DNA of 44,709 nt from Rhodovulum robiginosum (GTDB taxonomy: Bacteria > Pseudomonadota > Alphaproteobacteria > Rhodobacterales > Rhodobacteraceae): the NCBI RefSeq assembly GCF_003944755.1, contig NZ_RWGU01000033.1, positions 1 to 44,709 on the forward strand. Direction: 5' to 3'. Position 1 is the first letter of the stretch. Every line of letters begins with the position of its first letter. The notes beneath the pieces were generated by a model. That model was not told the DNA's origin, ran no database searches, and worked only from the letters and a program-made list of their open reading frames with translations. The position numbers and the translations under genes were made by a program. Of the stretch, positions 16,188 to 24,502 are shown in pieces.

Positions 16188-17345
16188 TCATTCAAGGCTG
16201 AAATCAGGTTCTACCTTAATCCGCTCGAAGTAGACTTTCTCAATGTCCTCGACGGCGCGGCGATTGCCCATGCGCTTGAGGTATTTCATGAGCATGTCGC
16301 TGCCCTCGCCCGCCTTCTTGTCGCCGCGCAGGAAATGGGCGACGTAGTCGGGCAAAAACGCCTCGGCTGACGCCTGCATGAAGTGACGCCTACCGTCGTG
16401 AGGCAGAAATACACGAACGCGTTCTCCGTCGATCTCTGCGAACGTGCCCTTGGGGTCCGTGATGTATCCGGTGGCCGACGACGCCGGGAACACCCACTCG
16501 CTGCCCGACTGACGGATTGCCTTGAGCAATTCGATCACCGTGTCCATGACGGGCAGCGTGCGCGCGAGCTTGTTTTTCATCTTGGTCAGGTGGATCGTCT
16601 TGTTCTGTAGATCGACCTGATCCCACGACAGCGAGCAGACGTTTTCTGACCTGATGCCCGTCAGGAACATGACAGCGACCGCCGTGCCGACAATGATGTT
16701 CTGCTCCCGCCGCGCCATGATCGCCTCCCAGATCACCGACCAGTCGTCCGCGTCGAGGTCGTGCGCCCGCGCAACCGCCGTCCACTGCGCCTCTGTCTCG
16801 TCGCTCTTAGCGACGCGTGTCTTCTTCTGCCCGACGGGGTTCACCACCGGGGCGAAGTTGAAGGCGTTCCCGATCCCGATGCGCACGGCCCGCGCTGTTG
16901 CCTTCTTGCCGTCTGCCATGAGGCGGTTGAGGACGGCCTGCACGTCTGCCGAGGTCACGTCCGCGACGTTGCTGTCCATGATCTCCTTCGCGTGCATCTC
17001 AAGCTGGCGCGTCATGCGCTCACGGTGGGCGTCGGACATGCCGCCTTGTGCCTGCGACGTGTCGCACCAGAAGCGCCAGCCGTCGCGAACCGTCTGAATG
17101 TCGCTCTTGGCAACCCCTGTCTTGGTGTCGCCCTGTTTAAACGCGGTGGTCGCGTCCATCGCCGGGAAGCCGCCGATCTTGATCGACTTCGTTTTCCCAT
17201 CGACGCGGCGCTTGATGTACCAAGTGCTCTTGGTCTTGCCGACGTTCAGGTAGAGGCCCGGAAAGCGGTCGCCGTCGTGGCGATACATTCCCGGAGGCGT
17301 TTTCATCAGGCGCGCGGGCTTGGTGAAGTCGATTGCGGTGGTCAT
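16188..17345 (-). CDS. int: Tyrosine integrase
   Basis: 385 residues from MTTAIDFTKPARL, with GGAG eight bases before the ATG. It has an N-terminal DUF4102-like arm-binding region (MYRHDGDRFPGLYLNVGKTK, WYIKRRVDG), a core-binding domain, and a catalytic domain with Arg in FLTGIRSENVCSL, the HDGRRHF (HxxR) box, a second His in VAHFLRG and the nucleophile Tyr in MLMKYLKR. Its start is 160 bp from the right attachment site, and the upstream stretch has TTTTGCAACG repeats. It is the enzyme expected to have inserted the element into tRNA-Asn. Confidence 0.95.
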   Translation of the reverse strand: MTTAIDFTKPARLMKTPPGMYRHDGDRFPGLYLNVGKTKSTWYIKRRVDGKTKSIKIGGFPAMDATTAFKQGDTKTGVAKSDIQTVRDGWRFWCDTSQAQGGMSDAHRERMTRQLEMHAKEIMDSNVADVTSADVQAVLNRLMADGKKATARAVRIGIGNAFNFAPVVNPVGQKKTRVAKSDETEAQWTAVARAHDLDADDWSVIWEAIMARREQNIIVGTAVAVMFLTGIRSENVCSLSWDQVDLQNKTIHLTKMKNKLARTLPVMDTVIELLKAIRQSGSEWVFPASSATGYITDPKGTFAEIDGERVRVFLPHDGRRHFMQASAEAFLPDYVAHFLRGDKKAGEGSDMLMKYLKRMGNRRAVEDIEKVYFERIKVEPDFSLE

Positions 17346-17359
17346 CTGTCTCGCTCCAT

Positions 17360-17379
17360 TTTTGCAACGTTTTGCAACG
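17360..17379 (+). repeat. Tandem TTTTGCAACG repeats, right end
   Basis: Two head-to-tail TTTTGCAACG copies lie just upstream of the integrase start, matching the pair at the left end (2886-2907). Confidence 0.6.
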
Positions 17380-17428
17380 CGCAATGTCACTAAGACGCAT
17401 TATGGCGCACTGTCAACCGATTGATTAT

Positions 17429-17438
17429 CGTTGCAAAA
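17429..17438 (-). repeat. Inverted TTTTGCAACG copy near right end
   Basis: CGTTGCAAAA is the reverse complement of the end-repeat unit, placed between the tandem pair and the attachment site. Confidence 0.5.
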
Positions 17439-17505
17439 TAGGTGCAAACACTTGTTTTTACTGACGAACCGCATCACCACGCACCAAGTGAATAAATATC
17501 GTCGC

Positions 17506-17555
17506 TTGACTGTTAATCAATTGGTCGTAGGTTCGAATCCTACCGCCGGAGCCAA
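17506..17555 (+). repeat. Right attachment site (50-bp direct repeat)
   Basis: Identical to 2780-2829. It carries only the 3' part of tRNA-Asn, has no 5' half and is not a functional tRNA. It marks the right end of the element. Confidence 0.95.
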
Positions 17556-18121
17556 AACACCACAAAAAATCAAGAAGTTAAAAAACGTCGCTCAGGGTTC
17601 TTTGGCGCTTTTCCGTCCAAGACAACGCTGGGGCAACGGGCTCACAGGGGGAGACGCAGTGGGCGAAAACGCGAACGATGGAATGCGGATTTCGCAAAGG
17701 CGGGAATCACTGCCGCGCTCACGATTAAATCCGGCGCCCTTGTCGCTACCCTGTTCCAGCTTGATCAACTTGAGGTCCTACCCACCGGCCGTGTCGCCCA
17801 CGCCTTCGAATGATGGGCATATGGTGTGACCGCGGCGGCCTCGACTTGGGTTTTTGCGACACTTGCGGCCAGCTTTCACGCCAATCGTAGGCGCAGATCG
17901 GAAATCGTTATCTGTTGGGTTGGTTATGCCGCTGTCATCGGAAGTATTACTTGCTTGGCACTCGGCGCACTGGAAGTGGCGGCGGGACTGGATGGCCAAG
18001 ATTAGCAAGGAGGAACACGAAGCCGCGCCCGCAACCATGGATGCCCTCTACTTTTGGCTTGGCAGGCGCGCGCAGTGCCAACGCGATATCGAAGCAGGTC
18101 AGCGCCTATGACGCGCAGAGG
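17556..18121. other. Degraded sequence beyond the right attachment site
   Basis: No intact gene stands out. A short plus-strand coding-like tail (about 17676-17811) reads RWNADFAKAGITAALTIKSG and continues to ALVATLFQLDQLEVLPTGR before a stop; it has no start and no recognised family. A second short frame (17926-18111, 61 codons, WMAKISKEEHEAAPATMDA) lacks a ribosome site. Both look like remnants. Together with the IS3 fragment that follows, the stretch appears to be debris of earlier insertions at this tRNA. Confidence 0.5.
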
Positions 18122-18255
18122 CGCAATCCGCTTCGGCTGTCCGACGTCACATGTGCCTCGACCCGGCAGGCGATGGTCTGCGTCGGCTTCGTGATCGACG
18201 TCTTTGCCGGACGGATCGCCGGCCGACGCCTCATCCGGACGTCGCGCGCAACAGC
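18122..18255 (+). pseudogene. IS3-family transposase (OrfB) fragment
   Basis: The frame reads NPLRLSDVTCASTRQAMVCV followed by GFVIDVFAGRIAGRRLIRTS. This matches the catalytic-core region of IS3-type OrfB transposases around the first Asp (usual pattern DxTYVSTWQG...AFVIDVFARRIVGW). Only about 40 codons remain, with no start, no second catalytic block and no terminal repeats visible. The fragment runs into the 3' end of olsB on the opposite strand. Confidence 0.75.
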
Positions 18256-18983
18256 CGCTTTCGTGCGGGCGGGATGGCCCGGATTTCCAGCCCGGTGAAG
18301 ACGTGCAGCGTGTTGAGGTCGCGGTCGACCACGGCGTGGTCGGACACCCACCCGCCCATCACCAGGTAGCTGCGCAGCAGCGGCGGCATGCCCAGCATCG
18401 CGCGCTTGGCGTCGGGCTTGCGGCGCCGGAGTTTCTGCGCGAACCTGAACACGTTCGGCGCCTTGACGCGCGGCAGCCAGCGCTTGGGGCCGAGGTGGCG
18501 CTCTTTCAACAGCGCGAAGGCGTCCATGTAGGCCTCGGCCTCCGTGCCTTTGAACGACGAGCAGCCGAACAGCATCTCGACCCCCTCCTCGTCGACGAAA
18601 CGGGTCATGGCGCCCCAGGCCACGCGCAGGATGTCGGGGTCGCGCCAGTCGGGATGGATGCAGAAGCGGCCCATCTCGACCATGGGGCCATCGAAATCCT
18701 GCAAGCCGGACAACTCGTAGAACTGGGCCGAATAGCTTTGCCCGATCTCGCCGCCGCCCCTGAGCGGCAACAGCCGGAAGCAGCAGACCAGCGTACCGGT
18801 CCGGGTCTCTTCCACCAGGACGTGGCGGCAGATGTCGTCGAAGGCGTCGGCGTCGCGCCCCGCGCCCGCGGGTTGGCCCGCCTCGGCGCGGAAGGTGACA
18901 AAGCGCAGCCGCTGGGCGGCCTCGATGTCGGCCCGGCTCTCTGCCAGGCGCGCCGCATAGCGGCCCTTGCGCAGGGTTAGCAT
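18231..18983 (-). CDS. olsB: Ornithine lipid synthesis acyltransferase OlsB
   Basis: 250 residues from MLTLRKGRYAARLAE; longer upstream starts run into the promoter region. GNAT-type acyltransferase of the L-ornithine N-alpha-acyltransferase family: early RLRFVTFRAEAG, then ELSGLQDFDGPMVEMGRFCI with HPDWRDPDILRVAWG, and LFGCSSFKGT. It transfers a 3-hydroxyacyl group from ACP to ornithine, giving lyso-ornithine lipid; OlsA normally completes the lipid. No olsA lies next to it: downstream is the degraded insertion zone, so the pair may have been separated. The last codons overlap the IS3 remnant on the other strand, so the native C-terminus may be slightly altered. Confidence 0.85.
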   Translation of the reverse strand: MLTLRKGRYAARLAESRADIEAAQRLRFVTFRAEAGQPAGAGRDADAFDDICRHVLVEETRTGTLVCCFRLLPLRGGGEIGQSYSAQFYELSGLQDFDGPMVEMGRFCIHPDWRDPDILRVAWGAMTRFVDEEGVEMLFGCSSFKGTEAEAYMDAFALLKERHLGPKRWLPRVKAPNVFRFAQKLRRRKPDAKRAMLGMPPLLRSYLVMGGWVSDHAVVDRDLNTLHVFTGLEIRAIPPARKRLLRATSG

Positions 18984-19048
18984 CACAGCTGCTCCAACAA
19001 CACTGGCGGTTCGGCGCCGCCTGGCTACATATCGTTCAGACCGCGATA

Positions 19049-19063
19049 TCACACAAGATGTGA
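19049..19063. promoter_or_regulatory. Palindromic site between olsB and msrB
   Basis: TCACA-N5-TGTGA inverted repeat in the 109-bp divergent gap between olsB and msrB. This is a typical size and form for a dimeric regulator site; the regulator is unknown. Confidence 0.3.
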
Positions 19064-19092
19064 CACATGTTTGACAGCGTTGGAGAGACACA

Positions 19093-19491
19093 ATGCCCCA
19101 AAAGATCACGAAAACCGATGCCGAATGGCGCGGCCAGTTGTCCGAGCTCGCCTATAAGGTGACCCGCAAGCACGGCACCGAGCGTGCCTTCAGCCATGAC
19201 GATTTTCCCAAGGCGCCCGGCAACTTCCACTGCGTGTGTTGCGGCGCGCCGCTGTTCGACCAGGCCGACAAGTTCGACAGCGGCACCGGCTGGCCCAGCT
19301 TTACCAGGCCGATGGACGCCGAGGCCGTCGGCGAAAAGGAGGATCGCAGCCTGTTCATGCGCCGCACCGAGGTACATTGCGCCCGGTGCGAGGCGCATCT
19401 GGGCCATGTATTTCCCGACGGGCCGGCGCCGACGGGGCTGCGCTATTGCATCAACGGGGTGGCGCTGGATTTCGAGCCCGAGGGCGCGTGA
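19093..19491 (+). CDS. msrB: Peptide-methionine (R)-S-oxide reductase MsrB
   Basis: 132 residues. Zinc-binding pairs CVCC and [37 protein letters not shown], with the catalytic Cys in [11 protein letters not shown]. It reduces methionine-R-sulfoxide in proteins with thioredoxin as reductant; it lacks a signal peptide and is cytosolic. GGAGAG precedes the ATG. It converges on the bamE-type gene with 11 bp between stops. Confidence 0.97.
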   Translation: MPQKITKTDAEWRGQLSELAYKVTRKHGTERAFSHDDFPKAPGNFHCVCCGAPLFDQADKFDSGTGWPSFTRPMDAEAVGEKEDRSLFMRRTEVHCARCEAHLGHVFPDGPAPTGLRYCINGVALDFEPEGA

Positions 19492-19502
19492 CCGGGCGCG
19501 GG

Positions 19503-19961
19503 CTATTCGCCCAGGAACTGACCGGCGTCGAAATTGCCGATATTGCCCAGAAGCTGGCGGATGAAGCTGATGCCGGCCACGTTGTCGTCGGTCACCCTGC
19601 GGTTCAGGGCGATCACCCGGCCGTCCTCCATCGCGTAGCGCTCGATATTCGCGACCGTGCCATCGTCGTCGAAGGACACCGCAACCACCTGGCGCTCGAT
19701 GAGTTCCGGCGCGCGGTAGGCGACGGTCCTCCAGCGGCTGGCCACATAATACCACGCGTCGTCGCGCATCATGCCAGAGGTCGCGGGCGGGCCCACAAGC
19801 TCGGCCACCGCGTCGCGGCTGTCGATGCCGACGACGATCTCGGACAGCTCGCTTTCGGTGGGGGCGTAACCGTGGTTGCGATAGATCGGGCTGCAGGCGC
19901 TCAGCCCCAGGGCCAGGGCGACCGCCAATGCCAGTTTCACAACGCCTGCGGGCTGTTGCAT
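19503..19961 (-). CDS. bamE: Outer-membrane assembly lipoprotein BamE (SmpA/OmlA)
   Basis: 152 residues. The signal sequence ends in a lipobox, LGLSACSP (Cys about 22), so the protein is an outer-membrane lipoprotein. The SmpA/OmlA domain follows: ESELSEIVVGIDSRDAVAEL, VGPPATSGMMRDDAWYYVAS. It is a small accessory part of the BAM complex that inserts beta-barrel proteins. The divergent gene on the other side is yceD, the usual arrangement in Rhodobacterales. Confidence 0.9.
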   Translation of the reverse strand: MQQPAGVVKLALAVALALGLSACSPIYRNHGYAPTESELSEIVVGIDSRDAVAELVGPPATSGMMRDDAWYYVASRWRTVAYRAPELIERQVVAVSFDDDGTVANIERYAMEDGRVIALNRRVTDDNVAGISFIRQLLGNIGNFDAGQFLGE

Positions 19962-20044
19962 TCCGTCCCCTTGCCATGCACCCTGTCCGTCGTTCCCGCT
20001 TACAGAAGGAACGGCTGCGGTTCAAGAAAGGAACGAACGCGCCC

Positions 20045-20578
20045 ATGGCCGAGCTGCCCCATCGCGTCTACCCGGCCCGCCTGTCGCAGGGCAAGGCACA
20101 TGATTTCAGCATCGTCCCCGATGCCGAGGCGCGCGCCGCGCTGGCCGATCGGCTGGGGCTGAGCGCGCTGAGAAAGCTGCGGTTCGAGGGGCGGCTCATG
20201 CCAGAAAACCGTGCCGACTGGCAGCTCGAGGGCCGGCTCGGCGCCACCGTGGTACAGCCCTGCACGGTCACGCTGGATCCGGTGACCACCCGCATCGACG
20301 AGACCGTGGTCCGTCGCTATCGCGCCGGGATGGCCGAGCCCGAGGGCGAAGAGGCGGAAATGCCCGAGGACGACACCGAAGAGCCCCTGCCCGAGATCAT
20401 CGACCTCGACCGGGTGATGGAAGAGGCGCTGGCGCTGGCGCTGCCGCTCTACCCCCGCGCCGAGGGGGCTGACCTGGGCGAGGCGGTCTTTGCCGCGCCG
20501 GGGGTGGCGCCGATGACCGACGCCGACGCCCACCCGATGGCGGCTCTGGCGAAACTCAAGCGCGACAAGGGCTCTTGA
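20045..20578 (+). CDS. yceD: YceD family (DUF177) protein
   Basis: 177 residues from MAELPHRVYPARL. The family's core is seen as a central LEGRLGATVVQPCTVTLDPV with an EE/D-rich segment after it. YceD-type proteins are linked to 23S rRNA accumulation or processing and usually precede rpmF, as here. Upstream in-frame starts would reach into the bamE promoter and were rejected. Confidence 0.88.
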   Translation: MAELPHRVYPARLSQGKAHDFSIVPDAEARAALADRLGLSALRKLRFEGRLMPENRADWQLEGRLGATVVQPCTVTLDPVTTRIDETVVRRYRAGMAEPEGEEAEMPEDDTEEPLPEIIDLDRVMEEALALALPLYPRAEGADLGEAVFAAPGVAPMTDADAHPMAALAKLKRDKGS

Positions 20579-20729
20579 GGCCGCGAGAAAACGCTTGCGC
20601 CCACACCGAATCCGAGTATGTTCCCGGCCTCGTTTACATGTTGGGTGGGACGCTGCGCCAAGCGCGTCGACGTCGCTCATCCCCTGAAATTCCAAGGGCG
20701 CTGGCCCTGACAGAGACCGAGGTTGAGAC

Positions 20730-20939
20730 ATGGCTGTCCCTCAGAACAAAGTCACGCGGTCGCGCCGCAACAATCGCCGTTCGCACGACTCGCTGGTGCC
20801 CGGCAACCCGGCGGAGTGCACCAATTGCGGCGAGCTGAAGCGCCCGCATCACGTCTGCCCGGCCTGCGGTCATTACGATGACCGCGAGATCGTGGCCCAG
20901 GCCGACGAGATCGATCTGGACGAAGACGACGCTGCGTAA
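20730..20939 (+). CDS. rpmF: 50S ribosomal protein L32
   Basis: 69 residues, start [17 protein letters not shown], the nearly invariant L32 N-terminus. It has two CxxC pairs (CTNC, CPAC) for zinc, so it is the C+ form and not the zinc-free paralogue. Its acidic C-terminal tail is a common alphaproteobacterial extension. It sits in the yceD-rpmF-plsX-fabH block. Confidence 0.98.
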   Translation: MAVPQNKVTRSRRNNRRSHDSLVPGNPAECTNCGELKRPHHVCPACGHYDDREIVAQADEIDLDEDDAA

Positions 20940-20966
20940 GCCGCAAGGCCCGGGCACGCGTCGCAG

Positions 20967-22073
20967 ATGACCGAAGAACAACACCAACAGTTTCGCGCCG
21001 CCCCTCGTACGGTGATCTCGGTTGACGCCATGGGCGGAGACCGGGGGGCCGGTGCAGTGGTGGCCGGCATCGCCCGCTCGGCAGCGAAGAACCCCGATAT
21101 CCGCTTCATCCTGCACGGCCGTGCCGATGAATTGGAGCGGCTGGTCGCGCGTCGGCGCGTGCTGGAGGGCCGGGTCGATATCCGCGGTGCCGCCGACGTG
21201 GTGACGATGGATGCCAAGCCCAGCCACGTCATGCGCCACGGCAAGGCCAGTTCGATGTGGTCGGCCATTGACAGCGTACGCAACGGCGAGGCCCCGGTGG
21301 TGGTGTCCTGCGGCAACACCGGCGCGCTGATGGCGTTGTCGATCGTCAGGCTCAGAAAGCTGCCGGGGATCAACCGGCCGGCCATCGCCTGCCTGTGGCC
21401 CTCGCGCAACCCGCAGGGTTTCAACGTCATGCTCGACGTTGGTGCCGACGTGCGCGCCGACGAGCACGACCTGCTGCAATACGCCCTGATGGGCACGTCT
21501 TACGCCCGCAACGGCCTGGGGCTGGAGCGGCCGAGGCTGGGGCTCTTGAACGTGGGCACCGAAGAGCACAAGGGCCGGGCCGAGCTCAAGGCCGCCCATG
21601 ACCTGATCGCAAGTTGCGCCGCGTCGGCGAGTTACGATTTCGTGGGCTTCGTCGAAGGCGGCGACATCCCGTCGGCCAAGGTGGACGTGATCGTGACCGA
21701 CGGGTTCACCGGCAACGTGGCGCTGAAGACCGGCGAGGGCACGGCGCGGCTGATCGGCGACTTCCTGCGTCAGGCGTTCAAGGCCACGCCGCTGTCACGG
21801 ATCGCCGCGCTGCTGGCCCTCACCTCGCTGCGCCGTTTGAAAAAGCGGATCGACCCGCGTCGGGTGAATGGCGGCGTATTCCTCGGGCTCAACGGCACCG
21901 TGGTCAAATCGCACGGCGCATCCGATGCAACCGGCGTTTCGGCGGCCGTCAAGCTGGCCTTCGAACTGGCGCAGTCGGGCTTTACCGAGCGGCTGGCCGC
22001 ACGGGTTGCATCTGCCGCCTGCGTTGAAGAAGATGCCCTGCAGGCGAGGACCGGGAGCGAACAAAAACCATGA
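20967..22073 (+). CDS. plsX: Phosphate acyltransferase PlsX
   Basis: 368 residues. Hallmarks: VISVDAMGGDRGAGAVV at the start, then SCGNTGALMALS, RPAIACLWPS and GNVALKTGEGTARL. It makes acyl-phosphate from acyl-ACP for PlsY in phosphatidic acid synthesis and is a peripheral membrane enzyme. The end overlaps fabH by 4 bp (ATGA), linking phospholipid and fatty-acid initiation. Confidence 0.97.
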   Translation: MTEEQHQQFRAAPRTVISVDAMGGDRGAGAVVAGIARSAAKNPDIRFILHGRADELERLVARRRVLEGRVDIRGAADVVTMDAKPSHVMRHGKASSMWSAIDSVRNGEAPVVVSCGNTGALMALSIVRLRKLPGINRPAIACLWPSRNPQGFNVMLDVGADVRADEHDLLQYALMGTSYARNGLGLERPRLGLLNVGTEEHKGRAELKAAHDLIASCAASASYDFVGFVEGGDIPSAKVDVIVTDGFTGNVALKTGEGTARLIGDFLRQAFKATPLSRIAALLALTSLRRLKKRIDPRRVNGGVFLGLNGTVVKSHGASDATGVSAAVKLAFELAQSGFTERLAARVASAACVEEDALQARTGSEQKP

Positions 22074-23041
22074 TCACACGGGCCATCGTCAAGGGAGTGG
22101 GGCACTACCTGCCCGAACGCGTGGTCGACAATCGCGAATTCGAAAAAACGCTGGATACGACCGACGAATGGATTCGCAGCCGCTCGGGCATCGAGCGCCG
22201 CCATTTCGCCGCCGAGGGCCAGACGACATCCGACCTGGCGGTCAAGGCCGCCCGTGCAGCGCTGGCCGATGCCGGGCTCGGGCCCGACGATCTGGACGCG
22301 ATCGTGCTGGCCACCTCGACCGCCGACCTGACCTTCCCCTCGGCCGCCACCATGGTGCAGGCCGAACTGGGCATGACCCACGGCTTTGCCTACGACGTTC
22401 AGGCGGTCTGTGCGGGCTTCGTCTTTGCGCTGTCGAACGCCAACGCGCTGATCCTGTCGGGCCAGGCGCGGCGAGTGCTGGTGATCGGCGCCGAAACCTT
22501 CAGCCGCATCCTGGATTTCACCGACCGCGGCACCTGCGTGCTGTTCGGCGACGGTGCCGGGGCGCTGGTGCTGGAGGCGGCCGAAGGCGACGGCACGTCC
22601 GACGACCGCGGCATCCTCGCGCTCGACCTCAATTCGGACGGGCGCCACCGCAACATCCTTTACGTCGACGGCGGCGTGTCGACCGGCACATCGGGCCATG
22701 TTCGCATGATGGGCAAGGAAGTGTTCCGCCACGCGGTGGAAAAGCTTGCCGCGACCGCCCATGCCGCGCTCGACAAGGCCGGGCTTTCCGGGGGCGACGT
22801 GGACTGGCTGGTGCCACATCAGGCGAACCTGCGCATCATCAAGGCGACGGCCCAGAAGATGGGCCTGGGGATGGATCACGTGGTGGTCACCGTGCAGGAT
22901 CACGGCAACACCTCGGCCGCCTCGATCCCGCTGGCGCTGTCGGTGGGCAAGGCCCGCGGCCAGATCAAAACCGGGGACGTTGTGGTGACCGAGGCCATCG
23001 GCGGCGGACTGGCCTGGGGGGCCGTTGTGCTGCGCTGGTAG
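22070..23041 (+). CDS. fabH: Beta-ketoacyl-ACP synthase III FabH
   Basis: 323 residues. Catalytic triad visible: Cys in DVQAVCAGFVFAL, His in WLVPHQANLRII and Asn in DHGNTSAASIPLAL. The early RSGIERRHFA and C-terminal GGGLAWGAVVLRW are typical. It starts fatty-acid synthesis by condensing acetyl-CoA with malonyl-ACP. Its ATG overlaps the plsX stop. Confidence 0.98.
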   Translation: MITRAIVKGVGHYLPERVVDNREFEKTLDTTDEWIRSRSGIERRHFAAEGQTTSDLAVKAARAALADAGLGPDDLDAIVLATSTADLTFPSAATMVQAELGMTHGFAYDVQAVCAGFVFALSNANALILSGQARRVLVIGAETFSRILDFTDRGTCVLFGDGAGALVLEAAEGDGTSDDRGILALDLNSDGRHRNILYVDGGVSTGTSGHVRMMGKEVFRHAVEKLAATAHAALDKAGLSGGDVDWLVPHQANLRIIKATAQKMGLGMDHVVVTVQDHGNTSAASIPLALSVGKARGQIKTGDVVVTEAIGGGLAWGAVVLRW

Positions 23042-23107
23042 AAACCCGCGCAAACTCCACTGCCCAACCCGTTGATATTGACTTTGAAATCCTTTGCCCG
23101 CCTAATT

Positions 23108-23123
23108 GACTCGTATCCGAGTC
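23108..23123. promoter_or_regulatory. Inverted repeat upstream of ihfA
   Basis: GACTCG-TATC-CGAGTC, perfect 6-bp arms, 11 bp before the ihfA start codon and partly beside its ribosome site (GGGGGAG). It could be an operator or an mRNA hairpin affecting translation. Confidence 0.3.
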
Positions 23124-23134
23124 GGGGGAGCACG

Positions 23135-23437
23135 ATGGGAAACAAGACATTGACGCGGATCGATCTCAGCGAAGCGGTGTTTCGCGAGGTCGGATTGTCC
23201 CGCAACGAATCCGCTCAACTCGTGGAGAGCGTCCTGCAACACATGTCGGATGCGCTGGTTTCCGGCGAGACGGTCAAGATCTCGTCTTTCGGCACGTTCA
23301 GCGTGCGTGACAAGGCCGCGCGCATCGGGCGCAACCCCAAGACCGGCGAAGAGGTGCCGATCCATCCGCGGCGCGTGCTGACCTTCCGGCCGTCGCATTT
23401 GATGAAAGAACGGGTGGCCGCGGGCAACCGCGGCTAA
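23135..23437 (+). CDS. ihfA: Integration host factor subunit alpha
   Basis: 100 residues from [15 protein letters not shown], preceded by GGGGGAG. DNA-bending HU/IHF fold with [14 protein letters not shown] and the beta-arm [17 protein letters not shown] typical of IhfA. It acts as a heterodimer with IhfB in chromosome structure, transcription and phage-type site-specific recombination, including possibly the integrase of this window (inference). It is followed after 12 bp by the merR gene. Confidence 0.97.
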   Translation: MGNKTLTRIDLSEAVFREVGLSRNESAQLVESVLQHMSDALVSGETVKISSFGTFSVRDKAARIGRNPKTGEEVPIHPRRVLTFRPSHLMKERVAAGNRG

Positions 23438-23449
23438 GGCGCGCGGGAT

Positions 23450-24298
23450 ATGGAGAAATCGCCCGAGGCTTTCCGAACGATCTCAGAGGTTGCCGACTGG
23501 CTGGACACGCCGGCCCACGTCCTGCGCTTTTGGGAAAGCCGGTTCAGCCAGATCAAGCCCGTCAAGCGGGCGGGCGGGCGACGCTATTACCGGCCCAGCG
23601 ACATGCTGTTGCTGGGGGGCATCAAGAAACTGCTGCACGAGGACGGGATGACCATCCGCGGTGTGCAGAAAATCTTGCGCGAACAGGGGGTTCGCCATGT
23701 TTCGGCGCTGTCTGCGCCGGTCAATGGCGGCGAGGTGATCGACGCCGAGGCGAGCGAGGCCCCGATGGCCGAAGACGTCGTGCCCGAGCCTGAGGACAAC
23801 GTGGTGGCGCTGAACGACACGCGCCACACCGCGCCCGCGCCGCCGCCCGAAGACGCGCCCGACACCCCGCCGCCCGACACGGCCCCGCCGCCCGAACCCT
23901 CGCCCGATACGGCCCCGGCCCCGGAGTCCGCACAAGAACCGGATGGCGCGACACAGGCCGCCGACGCGGCCCCTGGCCCCGATGCGGGCGCCCCGCCGGA
24001 CGAGGGCCCGGAGCCCGGCGTCGAAGCGCCCGCCGATGCCACCGCCGCCAGCCCCGGCCCCGAATCCGAGATGCCGCCACCGCCCACCCCGCTCGGGGCC
24101 GGTCTGCTCGCCACCGACCCGGAAGATGACGACCCGGCCTTTGCGCCGATCGTATCGCCCATGACCACGCTGCTGCGCCGCCCCGCCGCGCGCGCCGCGC
24201 TCGGCGCGCTGCCCGCCGATCGGCTGGCCACGCTGGAAGAGCGGCTGTCGGCGCTGCACGACCGTCTGATGCGCCCCGACGGGGACGAAAAGCGATAG
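23450..24298 (+). CDS. MerR family regulator with long Pro/Glu-rich tail
   Basis: 282 residues. The N-terminal MerR HTH ([20 protein letters not shown], then [20 protein letters not shown]) covers about 1-75. The middle, about 105-215, is low-complexity Pro/Ala/Glu/Asp-rich and probably unfolded. A C-terminal helix ([20 protein letters not shown]) may be for dimerisation. No cysteine pattern for metal sensing is evident. It follows ihfA as commonly seen in Rhodobacterales; its targets are unknown. Confidence 0.88.
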   Translation: MEKSPEAFRTISEVADWLDTPAHVLRFWESRFSQIKPVKRAGGRRYYRPSDMLLLGGIKKLLHEDGMTIRGVQKILREQGVRHVSALSAPVNGGEVIDAEASEAPMAEDVVPEPEDNVVALNDTRHTAPAPPPEDAPDTPPPDTAPPPEPSPDTAPAPESAQEPDGATQAADAAPGPDAGAPPDEGPEPGVEAPADATAASPGPESEMPPPPTPLGAGLLATDPEDDDPAFAPIVSPMTTLLRRPAARAALGALPADRLATLEERLSALHDRLMRPDGDEKR

Positions 24299-24347
24299 GA
24301 TTTGCGTCTTGCCCCCGCGCGCAGACATGGTAATACACGCCCCACGT

Positions 24348-24424
24348 CGGGCTATGGCGCAGTCTGGTAGCGCGTCCGTCTGGGGGACGGAAGGTCGCAG
24401 GTTCAAGTCCTGCTAGCCCGACCA
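24348..24424 (+). tRNA. tRNA-Pro (anticodon GGG)
   Basis: 77 nt with CCA. The acceptor CGGGCTA pairs with TAGCCCG, the anticodon stem-loop is CCGTC-TGGGGGA-GACGG-like with GGG, and the T-loop is GTTCAAGTC. Confidence 0.95.
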
Positions 24425-24502
24425 TTACCGATAAGCCGCCCGCGCCCGGACAGGGCGGCGGGCGTTTCGGTTTCGGGGCCGGGCACGAGGCGGAGAGCAC
24501 GC

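Larger units (their letters stand above)
2780..17555. mobile_element. Integrated satellite-like element in tRNA-Asn, 14.7 kb
   Basis: The element is bounded by identical 50-bp direct repeats, one forming the 3' part of tRNA-Asn and one following the integrase gene. From left to right it has an XRE-ImmA/Beta-protein pair, small unknown genes, a packaging operon read leftward (TerS-like, zinc protein, split terminase), a phosphoribosyltransferase/SLOG pair, a candidate origin, an AEP primase-helicase, an AlpA-like factor and a tyrosine integrase. Gene content is phage-like, but no portal, capsid, tail, holin or endolysin is recognisable. This fits a phage satellite or phage-derived island better than a complete prophage. 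Boundaries are seen directly; the satellite interpretation is inference. Confidence 0.9.

Noticed and set aside
17506-17555. Second tRNA-Asn gene
   Set aside because: Only the 3' part is present; the 5' acceptor strand and D-arm are missing, so it is an attachment-site copy.
2780-17555. Complete prophage
   Set aside because: No portal, protease, major capsid, tail, holin or endolysin could be recognised and the size is small for a tailed phage.
17926-18111. Small gene of 61 codons beyond the right att site
   Set aside because: No ribosome site, no recognised family, and it lies in degraded sequence; kept only as a remark in the region entry.
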